Below, in pieces: positions 43,174-52,128 of a stretch of DNA of 64,000 nt (the first letter of the stretch is position 1; each line of letters opens with the position of its first letter). The position numbers and the translations under genes are program-made. A model generated the notes under the pieces. That model ran no database searches and was not told the DNA's origin. It saw nothing but the letters and a program-made list of their open reading frames with translations. The stretch comes from Candidatus Cloacimonas sp. (lineage in GTDB: Bacteria; Cloacimonadota; Cloacimonadia; Cloacimonadales; Cloacimonadaceae): NCBI GenBank assembly GCA_023227825.1, contig JALOCJ010000007.1, positions 62,001-126,000 of the forward strand, given 5' to 3'.

Positions 43174-44015
43174 ACTTTCAAGATGTGATCCAAACTCTTC
43201 AAAATTATTGGTCAAATAAGGGTTGCACTTTAATTCAACCCTACGATTTGGAAATGGGAGCGGGAACTTTTCATCCTTCTACCTTTTTTGGCACTTTAGG
43301 AAAAAAACCTTGTGCCATTGCTTATCCCCAACCCTGCAGAAGACCAAAGGACGGTCGTTACGGAGAAAATCCCAATCGTTTTCAACATTATTATCAATTT
43401 CAAGTAATTATTAAGCCAACTCCAGATGATATCCAAAATTTATACTTAAAAAGCTTATCCGCTATTGGAATTGACATCTCTATGCACGATATCCGTTTTG
43501 TTGAAGACGATTGGGAATCCCCAACTTTAGGTGCCTGGGGTTTGGGTTGGGAAGTTTGGCTGGATGGAATGGAAATTTCTCAATTTACCTATTTTCAACA
43601 GGTAGCCAGTATAGATGTTTTCCCTATAAGTGTGGAACTTACTTACGGATTGGAACGCCTGGCAATGTATATTCAAAATGTGGATGATTACCGCTTGCTT
43701 GCCTGGAATGAAAATACAGGATATGCAGAACTTTTCTATGACCGCGAAAAAGAATATAGTAGTTACAACTTTGAAGAAGCAGATACAGACCTATTGTTTC
43801 AGCTTTTTCAGGATTATGAGAAGGAATGTAATTCCCTATTAGAAAAAAAGCTGGTTTATCCCGCCTACGATATGCTGTTAAAATGTTCTCACACTTTTAA
43901 CTTATTGGAAGCCAGAGGTGTGATAAGTGTCACGGAAAGAGCATCTTACATAGCCAGGATACGAAATTTGGCACGCGCTTGTGCTAATTCCTATTTAACC
44001 AAATATAACACTTAA
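43170..44015 (+). CDS. glyQ: Glycyl-tRNA synthetase alpha subunit
   Basis: A 281-residue class II catalytic alpha chain. FQDVIQTLQNYWSNKGCTLI, QPYDLEMGAGTFHPSTFF, YPQPCRRPKDGRYGENPNRF and TYFQQVASIDVFPISVELTY match the family nearly throughout. GlyQ needs the beta chain GlyS, which is normally encoded next to it. Here the next gene is a different 219-residue protein. GlyS must therefore lie elsewhere in the genome. Confidence 0.96.
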   Translation: MNFQDVIQTLQNYWSNKGCTLIQPYDLEMGAGTFHPSTFFGTLGKKPCAIAYPQPCRRPKDGRYGENPNRFQHYYQFQVIIKPTPDDIQNLYLKSLSAIGIDISMHDIRFVEDDWESPTLGAWGLGWEVWLDGMEISQFTYFQQVASIDVFPISVELTYGLERLAMYIQNVDDYRLLAWNENTGYAELFYDREKEYSSYNFEEADTDLLFQLFQDYEKECNSLLEKKLVYPAYDMLLKCSHTFNLLEARGVISVTERASYIARIRNLARACANSYLTKYNT

Positions 44016-44029
44016 AAGAAGGCGTTATT

Positions 44030-44689
44030 ATGAAAAATGATTTTTCTGAAGTTATGAGTACTTTAACAGGTATTCAGGATTACCTGTTACAAGTTGCTAT
44101 TTATGAAGATTTCCAACCACAGTGTATTATTATTTTGGAAAAAGACCCTCTCGACCTTCTGGAATCGCTTAGTTCTCTAAGAGATTATTCCAATAGGCGG
44201 CAACTGCGTTTTCCTTTGCTGGTTACCCGCGAGTTTGTGAATAGTTCGCTTGATTCCTTTCCTTTAGAATTTCTGGATATTACTGCCTCTAAATACGAAA
44301 ACCTTTATGTTAAACAAGATATCCTTAAAATACTGAAGTTTGAACCTGCTAATATCCGCCTGCAGATGGAACGCGAAATCAAAGGCAAATGGCTGCTTGT
44401 TCGTTTATCAGTTTTGGAAAAGAAAAATACCCCCAAACAATTAGCCAATATTCTTGCTTTTAATTTAGGAAATATTGTTCCCGTATTAAAAGGGATTTGT
44501 TATCTGAAAGAGGGTTCTGTTCCCCAATCACTGGAAGATCTTTTCACAAGAACAACTATTATTACCAATGTGGACTTTGATTCAATGCTTGAGTGTGTTG
44601 CCGGCAAAGAAGCTACTTTGGCAAATGTTAAACAATATCTTTCTATTCTTGAGGATATTATGCATTATATTGAACATATAAAGCTATGA
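44030..44689 (+). CDS. Hypothetical protein, nucleotidyltransferase-like
   Basis: A 219-residue protein that I do not recognise with certainty. The segment FPLEFLDITASKYENLYVKQ then ILKFEPANIRLQMEREIKGK is like a group of predicted nucleotidyltransferase-fold proteins, but no active-site triad is evident. It is followed by helices. It is not a GlyS remnant. Position between glyQ (14 bp upstream) and a HutG-like gene (4-bp overlap) suggests co-expression. Confidence 0.5.
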   Translation: MKNDFSEVMSTLTGIQDYLLQVAIYEDFQPQCIIILEKDPLDLLESLSSLRDYSNRRQLRFPLLVTREFVNSSLDSFPLEFLDITASKYENLYVKQDILKILKFEPANIRLQMEREIKGKWLLVRLSVLEKKNTPKQLANILAFNLGNIVPVLKGICYLKEGSVPQSLEDLFTRTTIITNVDFDSMLECVAGKEATLANVKQYLSILEDIMHYIEHIKL

Positions 44690-45477
44690 TTTACAGTGAT
44701 ATCTATCTGGGAGACAATAAATTCCCTGTTCTTGCCTTTGCTCTTCACAATGGACATTATATGCCGGAAGAAATTTTACAGAACTGTGGAATTGACGAAG
44801 CAACAAGATTGCGGGAAGAAGACCCTTATACAAATGGCTTTGCAGAATGTTTTCCCAATAGAATTATTGTTCAAACCAGCCGTTTTGCCGTTGATTTGAA
44901 TCGCTCTCCGGAAAAAGCTGTCTATCAAAAACCCGAAGATGCCTGGGGTTTGCAGGTTCGTAAAATGCCAATTGAGAATAAATTATATACTAAACTGCGG
45001 AAAGTATATGATGACTGGTATCGGATTATCCACTATCAAATTGAACGCTTTTTACAAAATCACTCTCAGATTATCGTTTTAGACCTGCATAGCTATAATC
45101 ATAGAAGAAGTGGTCCTGATGCTAATCCTGACTCTCAAATTAACAATCCGGATATTATTTTGGGCAGAAATAACCTTCCCGAAAGTATTTATCCCATTAT
45201 AGATAATTTGCGTCTGTTGCTGGATGGTAATCCCTTACAAAATATAAATTTGGATTGCCGTAGTGATATTAAATTCAGCGGAGGATATTTTTCCCGTTGG
45301 GTAAATCAGACCTTTGGCAATAAAGTTCTCTGCCTCGCTATTGAATTTAAAAAGATTTTTATGGAGGAATGGACTGGAGAACTGAACCTATCTGTCTATT
45401 CTCAGCTGAAAAAAATCTTCCAAACTGCAGTTCTAAACTGGATGTGCGAAATAACATCCCTAAAGAATAAAGGTTGA
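44686..45477 (+). CDS. N-formylglutamate amidohydrolase-like protein
   Basis: A 263-residue hydrolase-like protein of the HutG/FGase group: ALHNGHYMPEEI near residue 20, EEDPYTNGFAE near 44, FAVDLNRSPEKAVY near 66, IIVLDLHSYNHRR near 126 and a late AIEFKKIFMEEWTG. The family cleaves N-formylglutamate to glutamate and formate in histidine breakdown, but wider members have other amide substrates. No other hut gene is adjacent. The stop TGA falls in AAAGGTTGA directly before the repeat array, so the gene may have gained its 3' end from a repeat unit. Confidence 0.8.
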   Translation: MIYSDIYLGDNKFPVLAFALHNGHYMPEEILQNCGIDEATRLREEDPYTNGFAECFPNRIIVQTSRFAVDLNRSPEKAVYQKPEDAWGLQVRKMPIENKLYTKLRKVYDDWYRIIHYQIERFLQNHSQIIVLDLHSYNHRRSGPDANPDSQINNPDIILGRNNLPESIYPIIDNLRLLLDGNPLQNINLDCRSDIKFSGGYFSRWVNQTFGNKVLCLAIEFKKIFMEEWTGELNLSVYSQLKKIFQTAVLNWMCEITSLKNKG

Positions 45478-45480
45478 GAA

Positions 45481-45676
45481 TTCCGGAAGGTTGACCTCCT
45501 GGTCAACCACTTTTTCCGGAAGGTTGACCTCCTGGTCAACCACTTTTTCCGGAAGGTTGACCTCCTGGTCAACCACTTTTTTCGGAAGGTTGACCTCCTG
45601 GTCAACCACTTTTTTCGGAAGGTTGACCTCCTGGTCAACCACTTTTTTCGGAAGGTTGACCTCCTGGTCAACCACT
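45481..45676 (+). repeat. GGTTGAC hairpin array, 6 copies, 33-bp period
   Basis: Six head-to-tail units with GGAAGG at 45485, 45518, 45551, 45584, 45617 and 45650. Each has GGTTGACCTCCTGGTCAACC followed by ACTTTTTC. The last three carry TTTTTTCGG where the first three carry TTTTTCCGG. Every unit is identical inside the stem. The 33-bp period leaves open frames in several registers, which are not genes. It follows the HutG-like gene and could terminate transcription. Confidence 0.85.
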
Positions 45677-45919
45677 CAGAAAAATAAGTTAAGAGGGCTG
45701 AGAAGGTTTTGAAGGTTGACTTTCCCGTCACAAATCCTTACCCCCAATTATTTTGCTAATTTACTGAAAAATAATTTGTTGTATTTTCTTCCTTAATTGC
45801 ATTGCCTACTCATTGCCTACCCATTACGGATGGCATCCGTAATGAGTCCGTAGTGCATAAGCAATGCTCCTTGGCAAAAGGAAAACTATTATTTGTTTGG
45901 GATTTAATTTTAATCTTTC
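45677..45919. other. Linker between repeat arrays
   Basis: Contains a degenerate GGTTGACTTTCCCGTCA copy at about 45713 and the second ATTACGGAT element (45792-45874). No gene is seen. Confidence 0.5.
45792..45874 (+). repeat. ATTACGGAT hairpin element, copy 2
   Basis: Nearly identical to 32032-32113 and in the same orientation. The inner 9-bp stem ATTACGGAT-GGC-ATCCGTAAT is unchanged. Differences fall in the outer part (GTAGTGCATAAGCAATG against GTAATGATAAGGCAATG). Confidence 0.75.
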
Positions 45920-46331
45920 AATTTACGAGGATGTCAACCTTCCGGAAAAACGACGTCCCCGTCGTTTAAAAAACTTAGTCCTTGGTTGACGGGGACGTCA
46001 ACCTTCCGGAAAAACGACGTCCCCGTCGTTTAAAAAACTTAGTCCTTGGTTGACGAGGACGTCAACCTTCCGGAAAAACGACGTCCCCGTCGTTTAAAAA
46101 ACTTAGTCCTTGGTTGACGAGGACGTCAACCTTCCGGAAAAACGACGTCCCCGTCGTTTAAAAAACTTAGTCCTTGGTTGACGGGGACGTCAACCTTCCG
46201 GAAAAACGACGTCCCCGTCGTTTAAAAAACTTAGTCCTTGGTTGACGAGGACGTCAACCTTCCGGAAAAACGACGTCCCCTTCGTTTAAAAAACTTAGTC
46301 CTTGGTTGACGGGGACGTCAACCTTCCGGAA
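45920..46331 (-). repeat. Composite two-hairpin array, about 6.3 copies, 64-bp period
   Basis: Full units begin at 45984, 46048, 46112, 46176, 46240 and 46304 (last one partial), with a degraded first copy at 45922. Read on the minus strand each is hairpin A AACGACGGGGACGTCGTT, linker TTTCCGGAA and hairpin B GGTTGACGTCC(T/C)CGTCAACC, then a 14-16 bp spacer AAGGACTAAGTTTT. Copies differ mainly in the B loop (TCCT or TCCC). One copy near 46275 has an unpaired change (CTTCGTTT). The array is oriented opposite to those at 36 and 38 kb. Confidence 0.85.
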
Positions 46332-46376
46332 TTTATCTCTATAGATAATTGAAATCTTTTCACAGTTACAATTTAT

Positions 46377-48617
46377 CTATTTCAGCAACAATATTTTAGC
46401 GGTAAAAGTGTTTTCTTTAGTATACACTTTCCAGAAATAAACTCCGGAGCTCACATCCAAGCCGTTATTATCTTTTCCGTTCCAGAAAATATCAGAGTTT
46501 CCCTGTTTAATGTATGAATTTTGCCAGGATTTAACGACCTGCCCTTTCAGGTTCAGGACAGAAATATCTGCCTCAAAATCCTTATCTGCCTTTAGAGATA
46601 AGCAAGTTGTTTTATTAAAGGGATTAGGATAGCTGGAATGTTTTAGTAAAGCATCAGGTATTGTTTCCTCCTGAACATTCGTTCCGGTATGTTGAAAAAG
46701 CAACTCTCCATTGAGTTTTACAGCATTACGGTGATGTAATGAATTATCCATAAAGGCATACCAATCCGAGCCAAGAGGGATACTAAAAGCTATTGTTCCT
46801 TCAGCTGCAGGACCTGAATGACTATATCCTGAACCAAAGTTATCAATCTGCCAAAAAAGAATATTATCGCTATCCATCACCATAAAGGACAGCTCTCCAG
46901 GAGTTTGAATATACTTATAATGAAGAGGACGGACTCCCAAAGAATAAATATCATCCCATAAAGTAAAACCGGTAATATAATATCCATCGCTATAATAATT
47001 TACGCTAAATTGATAATCCTGAACAGGATCAGTTGGAGGAGGCAATTCTTCTAAGGTAGGAACAGGCATTTCAGCTGGAACGGTTAAAATATACTGATAG
47101 GTCTCTCCCGCTACTGAATTATCTATCAGTTGAGTGTAAGTTCCGGCAATTTCAGGAAACAAGCCAAAATTAGTTTCTACCCTTGCACGATAATTTCTAT
47201 TATCTCCTACAACAAAAGTAGCAATACCGTTATTATCAGTATATTGATCACAATCAAAACGGTTGCTGTTTATCCAAACTGCTAAAACTACCCTTGCTCC
47301 GTCAACGGTATGTTGATTGGAATCGGTAACTTGAATTACGATTGTAGAAACACCTTCAGAATAACTATCGGTTACAGGAGTTAAAAGTCCATCGGGACGA
47401 ATTTCAAAAACACTGCCAAAGACAGTTCCCCATCCGTTTTCATAAACGAGAGGATTATTTATATAACCATTTACAGGTTCCCAGGCAACCCAATTTTCGT
47501 CCCAAAATTCATTCCAGGTATGGTCTAAAGAATAGGATAAAATGCTGGTGCAGGGAATTAAAGCTAAACGCGCTACGGCAGAAGTTAAATCAGCATATTC
47601 TCCACAGCGTCCGATGTGTTTAGTAATAATCCTCACCGGCTGATGAGGACGTTCATTATTGGAAGTAAAACTCATTTGTTGATTTATCCACCACTGAATT
47701 GTGCGAATAGCATCATTGCCTATTCCATCACGATTGAAAAGAGTTGCACATTGCATTAAAGTATCTCTAAGTACAGGATAATCTCCTTCCTGAAGATTAT
47801 ACAGATATCCGCGCCAGAATTTTCCTGTAGGTGGAGGAGCTATATTGTTATTATGTGTATTATTGTTTTCAATAACTAGCGGATTGATGTAAGCTGGAAT
47901 TTCGTCAGTAAGCTTAAGATGAACTATATACCAATAGTAAAGTTCTTTAGGAACCGTAATTTGTTGCATTTGACCTGAATTATCTTTCTTCCAGTAACGG
48001 GTTGTGGAATAATAATCTCCTCCGCTGATTGCAGTTCCGGTATCTATAATTTCCACATAAGGTAGCTCCAGAGCAATGGAATAAATCAATTGAGCATTTT
48101 CCGTAAAGAGCTCCGGTAAAGCAAAAGCAGAATTTAAATACTGCGGTGAAGAATAAGCAATACAAAAACATATCTCATCTACATAGGGGTCTTGCGTAGA
48201 AAGAATTAGATTTGACCAAAGCGTCTGTTTGTCTGCTTCCAATTCAGCTAAAACGGATGCTAACTCTGTCTGAAGCCATAAAGGAGCTTTATTAACTGCC
48301 TGAAATGCCGTTTCGGAAAGGCATCCCGGAAAACCAAAGGGCTGAACACTCTGAGAAAAATTCATAAACTGCAAACCATATTGTCCTTTTGCTGGAAGAC
48401 GAAAGTTCAAATTCAGCTCCTGCAAGGTCTCCCAATTTTTGGATGCTGAATCTGTATCCGTCTTCATTATGGATTCTTCCTGAAGCAATGAGGGCACAGG
48501 TTGCGAAATTGAGGTCACTTCTTCCGAAACCTCAATTTCTTTAACAGTAAGTCCTCTCTCTGCAGCAAAAAGAATTGTGCCAATAAGCACAAACAGAATA
48601 AAAAAATGTCTTTTCAT
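46377..48617 (-). CDS. Exported transglutaminase-like protein with C-terminal sorting domain
   Basis: A 746-residue secreted protein. A signal peptide (about 1-18, FILFVLIGTILFAA) precedes a transglutaminase-like core around residues 310-400. The catalytic Cys is in HIGRCGEYADL and the His in YSLDHTWNEFW; WVAWEPVNG stands at the usual third position, with Glu where Asp is commoner. A Cna-B-like segment (VDGARVVLAVWINS) follows. The C-terminal 85 residues (SYPNPFNKTTCLSL, DISVLNLKGQVVKSW, GVYFWKVY) form a FlgD-like/Por-type sorting domain. The frame extends upstream, but MKRHFF with AAAGG upstream is the proper start. Confidence 0.85.
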   Translation of the reverse strand: MKRHFFILFVLIGTILFAAERGLTVKEIEVSEEVTSISQPVPSLLQEESIMKTDTDSASKNWETLQELNLNFRLPAKGQYGLQFMNFSQSVQPFGFPGCLSETAFQAVNKAPLWLQTELASVLAELEADKQTLWSNLILSTQDPYVDEICFCIAYSSPQYLNSAFALPELFTENAQLIYSIALELPYVEIIDTGTAISGGDYYSTTRYWKKDNSGQMQQITVPKELYYWYIVHLKLTDEIPAYINPLVIENNNTHNNNIAPPPTGKFWRGYLYNLQEGDYPVLRDTLMQCATLFNRDGIGNDAIRTIQWWINQQMSFTSNNERPHQPVRIITKHIGRCGEYADLTSAVARLALIPCTSILSYSLDHTWNEFWDENWVAWEPVNGYINNPLVYENGWGTVFGSVFEIRPDGLLTPVTDSYSEGVSTIVIQVTDSNQHTVDGARVVLAVWINSNRFDCDQYTDNNGIATFVVGDNRNYRARVETNFGLFPEIAGTYTQLIDNSVAGETYQYILTVPAEMPVPTLEELPPPTDPVQDYQFSVNYYSDGYYITGFTLWDDIYSLGVRPLHYKYIQTPGELSFMVMDSDNILFWQIDNFGSGYSHSGPAAEGTIAFSIPLGSDWYAFMDNSLHHRNAVKLNGELLFQHTGTNVQEETIPDALLKHSSYPNPFNKTTCLSLKADKDFEADISVLNLKGQVVKSWQNSYIKQGNSDIFWNGKDNNGLDVSSGVYFWKVYTKENTFTAKILLLK

Positions 48618-48793
48618 TCCTTTCCCCTTTATCTTTTTGTTAAGGCAAACAGAGAATGCTGCTCCTCCGCGCAAAGGGTAGACAGAGGATGCCGTTCCTC
48701 CTCATATTTTTTTCTCTTAATAAAATCCAACTGCGGAGCTGTAGCAAGCTCCGATTATACAACTTACATAGGAATAACTTCTTCCAGCTTCAG
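48618..48793. other. Gap between two exported-protein genes
   Basis: 176 bp between the caspase-fusion gene and the transglutaminase gene. A short hairpin CGGAGCT-GTAGCA-AGCTCCG (48734-48753) could end or attenuate the upstream transcript; it lacks a strong T-tract. Confidence 0.35.
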
Positions 48794-50932
48794 CTAATGA
48801 ATATTGCGGACAATGCGAAAGCCCAGATTGCTGCCTTGAAAATTGGGAGCAAAACCACCTCGGGCAGTAGAAGAACAGGAATCTATCCCACTATCAAAAC
48901 TTCCGCCTCTGGCAACGCGATAAACCCCTTTCCCTGCTCCTTTGGGATGAAATTGCTTTTCTTTGTGGTAGCTATCATAATAATCCCAACACCATTCATA
49001 TACATTTCCACTGAGATCATAAAATCCCCATAGATTAGGAGTTTTAGTAGCTACCGGATGAATTTTGTTATCACTGTTTTTAAAATTCCAAGAAACAGCG
49101 TTAGCATCGTTGCTTCCGGAAAATTGTAACTTGTTATAGTTATCTCCACAACGGTTGGCATATTCCCATTCTGCTTCAGTAGGTAAGCGATATCCTGAAG
49201 CATTCCAATTGCAGGTAATACTGTATTTCAAGGTATCCAGATTACAAAGATTGTTAGGATCGGTCTTGGATTTATCTATATTATAACAGGGAGTTAAGCC
49301 ATTTAATATGCTTAAAGTATTACAGAATAAAACAGCTTCATAAAAGGATACATTGGTAACTGGATAATTATCACCTTTAATTTCTGAACGATTGTAACCC
49401 ATTACATCTTTCCATAATTTTTGTTCAATTTCAGTTTTCGTCATCATAAAAGAAGGGATTTGGACTTCATGACGGGGACGCTCATCTTCACTGCGATTCA
49501 GAAATTGGGTTCCCATCTGAAAAGTTCCACCGGAAACATATAGCAAACCATCAGGATATTCGGAAAAATCTGCATTATTAAGAGTAATCTTTACGGTTTC
49601 ACGGTTATTAATCTTTATTTCTTTACGGTAACAGGAATTTTTATGCAATACTTCCAAAGTGTAAGTTCCTGCCCTAACTGAAGTGTATTTTTTGGCTTTT
49701 CCGGCATTCAGTGTACCGAGAAACTTTCCTCCTAAATAGCAATCAGCAGTTAAAGGGCTTTCAATAATTAAAATGCCGGTGCCTGTTGTAACTTTGTTTA
49801 TGGGTGGGGGTAAGGGAGGGACGGAATTTATTATCGTGGATTGCTTATTTACAGGTAGCTGAAGCTCATCTGGAATGGTTTGTTCCTGCTCCGGAATTTT
49901 CTCCCTCTCTTCAAAGTAAGTATCGGGAGCATCAAAATCAAGTGCTGTGGTCTGATTTTTCTTAACATTAACCTTACGCATAATTGTTTCTTTGGGACTA
50001 ACCAGTTTCAGTTCATAAATTCCAACCTGGATATCTTTGATAGTTGCCTGATCTCCTGCAAACAAACTTTGACAGAATTCACCATCTATATACAAATCCC
50101 CGCCAAAAGAGGTCTTTACTTTTATGCTGCCATAACTTGGAGGAACAACAGGTTTGGGCTCTTGAGGAATAGCTGGAGGAATAACAGGAGCAATAGGAGT
50201 AACCGGTTCTGCCTTTACAAAATAGAAATCCTGCCTTAAAGTTCCTGTGCTATAGGGTATTTGCCGTTCCTGAGTTTTGATTGCTACTTCGTTACTGACT
50301 TTTTGAATAAGATCGGTTATTTTAACTCCAGGGGTTGTAATATTGGCAAGTAAGGATTCTGTGAAAGGACTGTTTCTGCCTTCACCATCAGATGCAGTTC
50401 TGCCTTGTTCGGTAGCAAATACTACACATTGAGAACCGGCAGAAACTGTCATTGGGGCTAAACCACTTCTAATGGAACGCGAAAATGCAAAGGGATTATC
50501 TCTGCACGCATCTAAAATTACAATGCTTATAGCGGCTCTGCTCAGTTCCTCCAAAAGCATTGAAGTATCATAAGAAAGATAGGCACAACGCGTTGCTGAA
50601 TCAATATATTCATTCACCGGAATAAGATAATTCTTACCTTCAATTTGAGCTGCATGACCACTATAAAAAAAGACCACTTCATCGGAAGGGGTAAGGGTAG
50701 AAACAAATTCACCTACTGCTTTAAAAAAACCTTCCCGATTGAGGTTCGTAAATAAAGAAGCACTAAACCCCATCCCTTTCAGGGCATTATATATATCTGA
50801 AGCATCATTTAACGAATTGCGTAATATCTGCTCTTTGTAATCGGCATTTCCAATTACTAATGCTTTGCGCATACCCCATAAAGGGCTTAAACAAACAATA
50901 AGCAGAAGAAGAATAATAACTGCGTATTTCAC
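48794..50932 (-). CDS. Caspase-PEGA-formylglycine-enzyme-like fusion protein
   Basis: A 712-residue exported or membrane-anchored protein. GTG at 50932 with AGGAGG upstream is the start; it gives a hydrophobic N-terminus (about 3-19). Residues 22-225 are a peptidase C14 (caspase-like) domain, with His in FFYSGHAAQIEG (H93) and Cys in ILDACRDNPF (C143). Two PEGA-type beta domains follow (GSIKVKTSFGGDLYIDGEF and GILIIESPLTADCYLGGKF). The C-terminal 250 residues are a FGE-sulfatase domain: GGTFQMGTQFLNRSEDERPR, GYRLPTEAEWEYA, LSGNVYEWCWD and VARGGSFDSG. FGE-like domains may bind rather than modify. The combination suggests proteolytic signalling or defence; function is not known. Confidence 0.85.
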   Translation of the reverse strand: MKYAVIILLLLIVCLSPLWGMRKALVIGNADYKEQILRNSLNDASDIYNALKGMGFSASLFTNLNREGFFKAVGEFVSTLTPSDEVVFFYSGHAAQIEGKNYLIPVNEYIDSATRCAYLSYDTSMLLEELSRAAISIVILDACRDNPFAFSRSIRSGLAPMTVSAGSQCVVFATEQGRTASDGEGRNSPFTESLLANITTPGVKITDLIQKVSNEVAIKTQERQIPYSTGTLRQDFYFVKAEPVTPIAPVIPPAIPQEPKPVVPPSYGSIKVKTSFGGDLYIDGEFCQSLFAGDQATIKDIQVGIYELKLVSPKETIMRKVNVKKNQTTALDFDAPDTYFEEREKIPEQEQTIPDELQLPVNKQSTIINSVPPLPPPINKVTTGTGILIIESPLTADCYLGGKFLGTLNAGKAKKYTSVRAGTYTLEVLHKNSCYRKEIKINNRETVKITLNNADFSEYPDGLLYVSGGTFQMGTQFLNRSEDERPRHEVQIPSFMMTKTEIEQKLWKDVMGYNRSEIKGDNYPVTNVSFYEAVLFCNTLSILNGLTPCYNIDKSKTDPNNLCNLDTLKYSITCNWNASGYRLPTEAEWEYANRCGDNYNKLQFSGSNDANAVSWNFKNSDNKIHPVATKTPNLWGFYDLSGNVYEWCWDYYDSYHKEKQFHPKGAGKGVYRVARGGSFDSGIDSCSSTARGGFAPNFQGSNLGFRIVRNIH

Positions 50933-51428
50933 AACCACCTCCTTTACTAAAGTGGTTTTGCTATAAACCTCTTTAAATATAATAATCAATATTGAAGAGA
51001 AAGCAAATTGACCTTATCTTAACTCCAGATCATATCCGCCTACAATCTCCAATAGCTTATATTTATCTTATATTACTTTATAATTATTTAGAGAAAAACT
51101 GTCAATAGAAAAGTTGAGTTGTCTGGGAAAAATGAAGAATTGAGAAGTCAAACTCCCTGTAAATTAGTAAAATCTGTGTTGCTAATGTGTCATTAGTCAT
51201 AAACACCATTTAATTTATTGAAGGTTTTGTAGTTATAGAAGCGCTAAGAACTTCTAACTTACAGAGAAATTTTCCAGTTGAGATTTATTTTTCTTATTTC
51301 TAATGTGTGTTTCACCTGTTCATTCTACCTTCTTCATTTCTCAAAATAAACATTGACAGTTTTCAGAGCTCTACTTACAGGTAAACTGTTTTATTGATAT
51401 TATGATAATTGGTATTTAAGGAGGTTTT
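50933..51428. other. Divergent intergenic region
   Basis: About 500 bp, AT-rich, between the caspase-fusion gene (-) and a lipoprotein gene (+). On the minus strand TTGCTT and TATTAT are 16 bp apart near 50985-51015 and could be the promoter of the former. TTGACA at 51354 with no good -10 is seen before the latter. No gene or repeat is supportable. Confidence 0.4.
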
Positions 51429-51962
51429 ATGAAACCAGCTCTTGTTTTACTGGTCTTATTGCTGATTTTGTTATCCTCTTGTGAGGAAGCAACCAAAGTT
51501 ACGGTGCGGGATGATAATCAGGACCAGGTAGCGCATTTAGGACCCGATCCTGATTTACTTGGTAATACGGAATTGTTTTTTATCCCTGGAACTATCCAAG
51601 GTTCTGCTATTTGGGTGATTAACGGTCCTGCTGCAAATGTAGGAATAGACATTCGGGATAAAGACAGTTCCAGTTTTATATATTTTGCCGATAGCTATAT
51701 TGGTTCAGGTTCAAATACTGCACAAACGGGAACTCAGATACCCTGGAATAAATGGATGAAAGTTCGCGTAGTGGTTTATAAATCGGGTCTTTCAGGCATA
51801 GTAGTGAATATTATTCAGGCATTGGGTTTGGACTTTTTTGATTCCTTAGAGGACTATATGATTGAGCAGATATATGAAAATGAGGTCTATTTAAGCAAAG
51901 ATGGAACCCGTCTTACAACTCCAACAAAGTGTTATTACAAGCTTCAGGAATTAAACTTATAA
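51429..51962 (+). CDS. Small lipoprotein of unknown function
   Basis: A 177-residue lipoprotein with signal peptide and lipobox LLSSC (cysteine at 18), preceded by a strong AAGGAGG. The mature part is mainly beta-like and aromatic, with GSAIWVINGPAANVGIDIRD and WMKVRVVVYKSGLSG. I recognise no family. It is monocistronic by spacing and lies before the small membrane protein at 52129. Confidence 0.6.
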   Translation: MKPALVLLVLLLILLSSCEEATKVTVRDDNQDQVAHLGPDPDLLGNTELFFIPGTIQGSAIWVINGPAANVGIDIRDKDSSSFIYFADSYIGSGSNTAQTGTQIPWNKWMKVRVVVYKSGLSGIVVNIIQALGLDFFDSLEDYMIEQIYENEVYLSKDGTRLTTPTKCYYKLQELNL

Positions 51963-52128
51963 ACAGAGAATAACCAGTCATTTCACAGTTATATCTTATT
52001 GCTACATTAAGAAAATAGAAAAAGGAAAGGTGCAATTATCATTTTTTAGCAATCAACTATCATAAAGAACTTGACGGATTTGGTATTTAAGGAATAAGAG
52101 AATATTTTAAGTAAGTAATAGGAGATAA

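Noticed and set aside
44030..44689. Diverged glyS after glyQ
   Set aside because: Only 219 residues, and no segment resembles the beta chain.
45402..45731. 109-residue minus-strand frame with repeated KWLTRRSTFRK
   Set aside because: It arises from the 33-bp period of the hairpin array and overlaps the HutG-like gene; other registers are open as well.
45481..46331. CRISPR-like array
   Set aside because: Units are identical along their length, including the intervals, so there are no unique spacers, and no cas genes are nearby.
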